Shown in pieces: positions 63,943-64,000 of a stretch of DNA of 64,000 nucleotides (position 1 is its first letter; each line of letters opens with the position of its first letter). Below the pieces are notes generated by a model that did not search any database, was not told the DNA's origin, and saw only the letters and a list, made by a program, of their open reading frames with translations. The stretch spans positions 212,542 to 276,541 of the forward strand of contig NZ_JACJQU010000006.1 of assembly GCF_014696825.1 (NCBI RefSeq), in the 5' to 3' direction. The DNA is from Anabaena sphaerica FACHB-251. GTDB taxonomy: Bacteria; Cyanobacteriota; Cyanobacteriia; Cyanobacteriales; Nostocaceae. A program made the position numbers and the translations under genes.

Positions 63943-64000
63943 AATGGCTACTGCTAATGTTCTATATAGTTTTATAGTTTTTATTATCTTGGAGCAGATG

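Overview
This is cyanobacterial chromosome, most likely from a filamentous Nostocales-type organism. The evidence is a full-length Mg-chelatase H subunit (ChlH), several cyanobacteria-restricted small families (DUF1825, DUF2555, DUF3288, DUF1802), a carotenoid-isomerase-like oxidoreductase, very frequent GCGATCGC (HIP1) octamers, and many short tandem repeats with a 7-base period like those described from heterocystous cyanobacteria. The DNA is AT-rich, and genes are spaced by long repeat-filled gaps.

Layout. 0-4 kb: a flavin-dependent (NtaA/DszA-type) monooxygenase cut by the left edge, an amidohydrolase and a convergent TauE/SafE exporter, possibly an organosulfur or heteroatom catabolic group. 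4-8 kb: an accessory island with a degraded Uma2 gene, an intact VapBC pair framed by hairpin repeats, a long PIN protein and a RAYT transposase whose own gene carries a copy of the palindrome found beside it. 8-12.3 kb: chlH with a structured leader. 12.4-17.3 kb: a second accessory island with an intact Uma2 gene, a HEPN gene, a 190-bp MITE-like palindrome and three toxin-antitoxin loci in which the antitoxin is intact and the toxin is broken. 17.7-25 kb: housekeeping genes (pyrF, tyrS, a class A PBP, DUF1825, universal stress protein, pgk). 25-27 kb: another VapC locus with a nonsense codon, and a TOPRIM protein. 27-31 kb: coaBC, DUF2555, a serine esterase and an M48 protease. 31-37 kb: a secreted leucine-rich-repeat protein divergent from a secreted TPR-CHAT protease-like protein, followed by a large HEPN protein. 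37-45 kb: murA, tRNA-Leu(CAG), a SpoU-type RNA methyltransferase, a lipoprotein nuclease, a polysaccharide deacetylase, a FecCD-type ABC permease and ATPase, and a nuclease-like/TPR fusion. 45-53 kb: a carotenoid-type oxidoreductase, an MlaF-MlaD lipid transport pair, DUF3288 and clpC. 53-64 kb: small zinc-binding proteins, an acetyltransferase, a frameshifted antitoxin, DUF1802, an aldo/keto reductase, an alpha/beta hydrolase, a second TPR-CHAT protein, aroE and a large single-span membrane protein with a 13-residue repeat.

The housekeeping genes are mostly single transcription units. The accessory islands hold genes of the toxin, nuclease and defence type, many of them decayed. No CRISPR array, rRNA operon, prophage or complete insertion sequence was seen. 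The observations I rate highest are the palindrome inside the RAYT gene, the toxin-only decay of the toxin-antitoxin loci, the CHAT/LRR/HEPN neighbourhood, the nuclease-like/TPR fusion, the switch-like chlH leader and the apparent AUU start of murA. No alignment, structure prediction or database search was run; family names rest on motifs read by eye.
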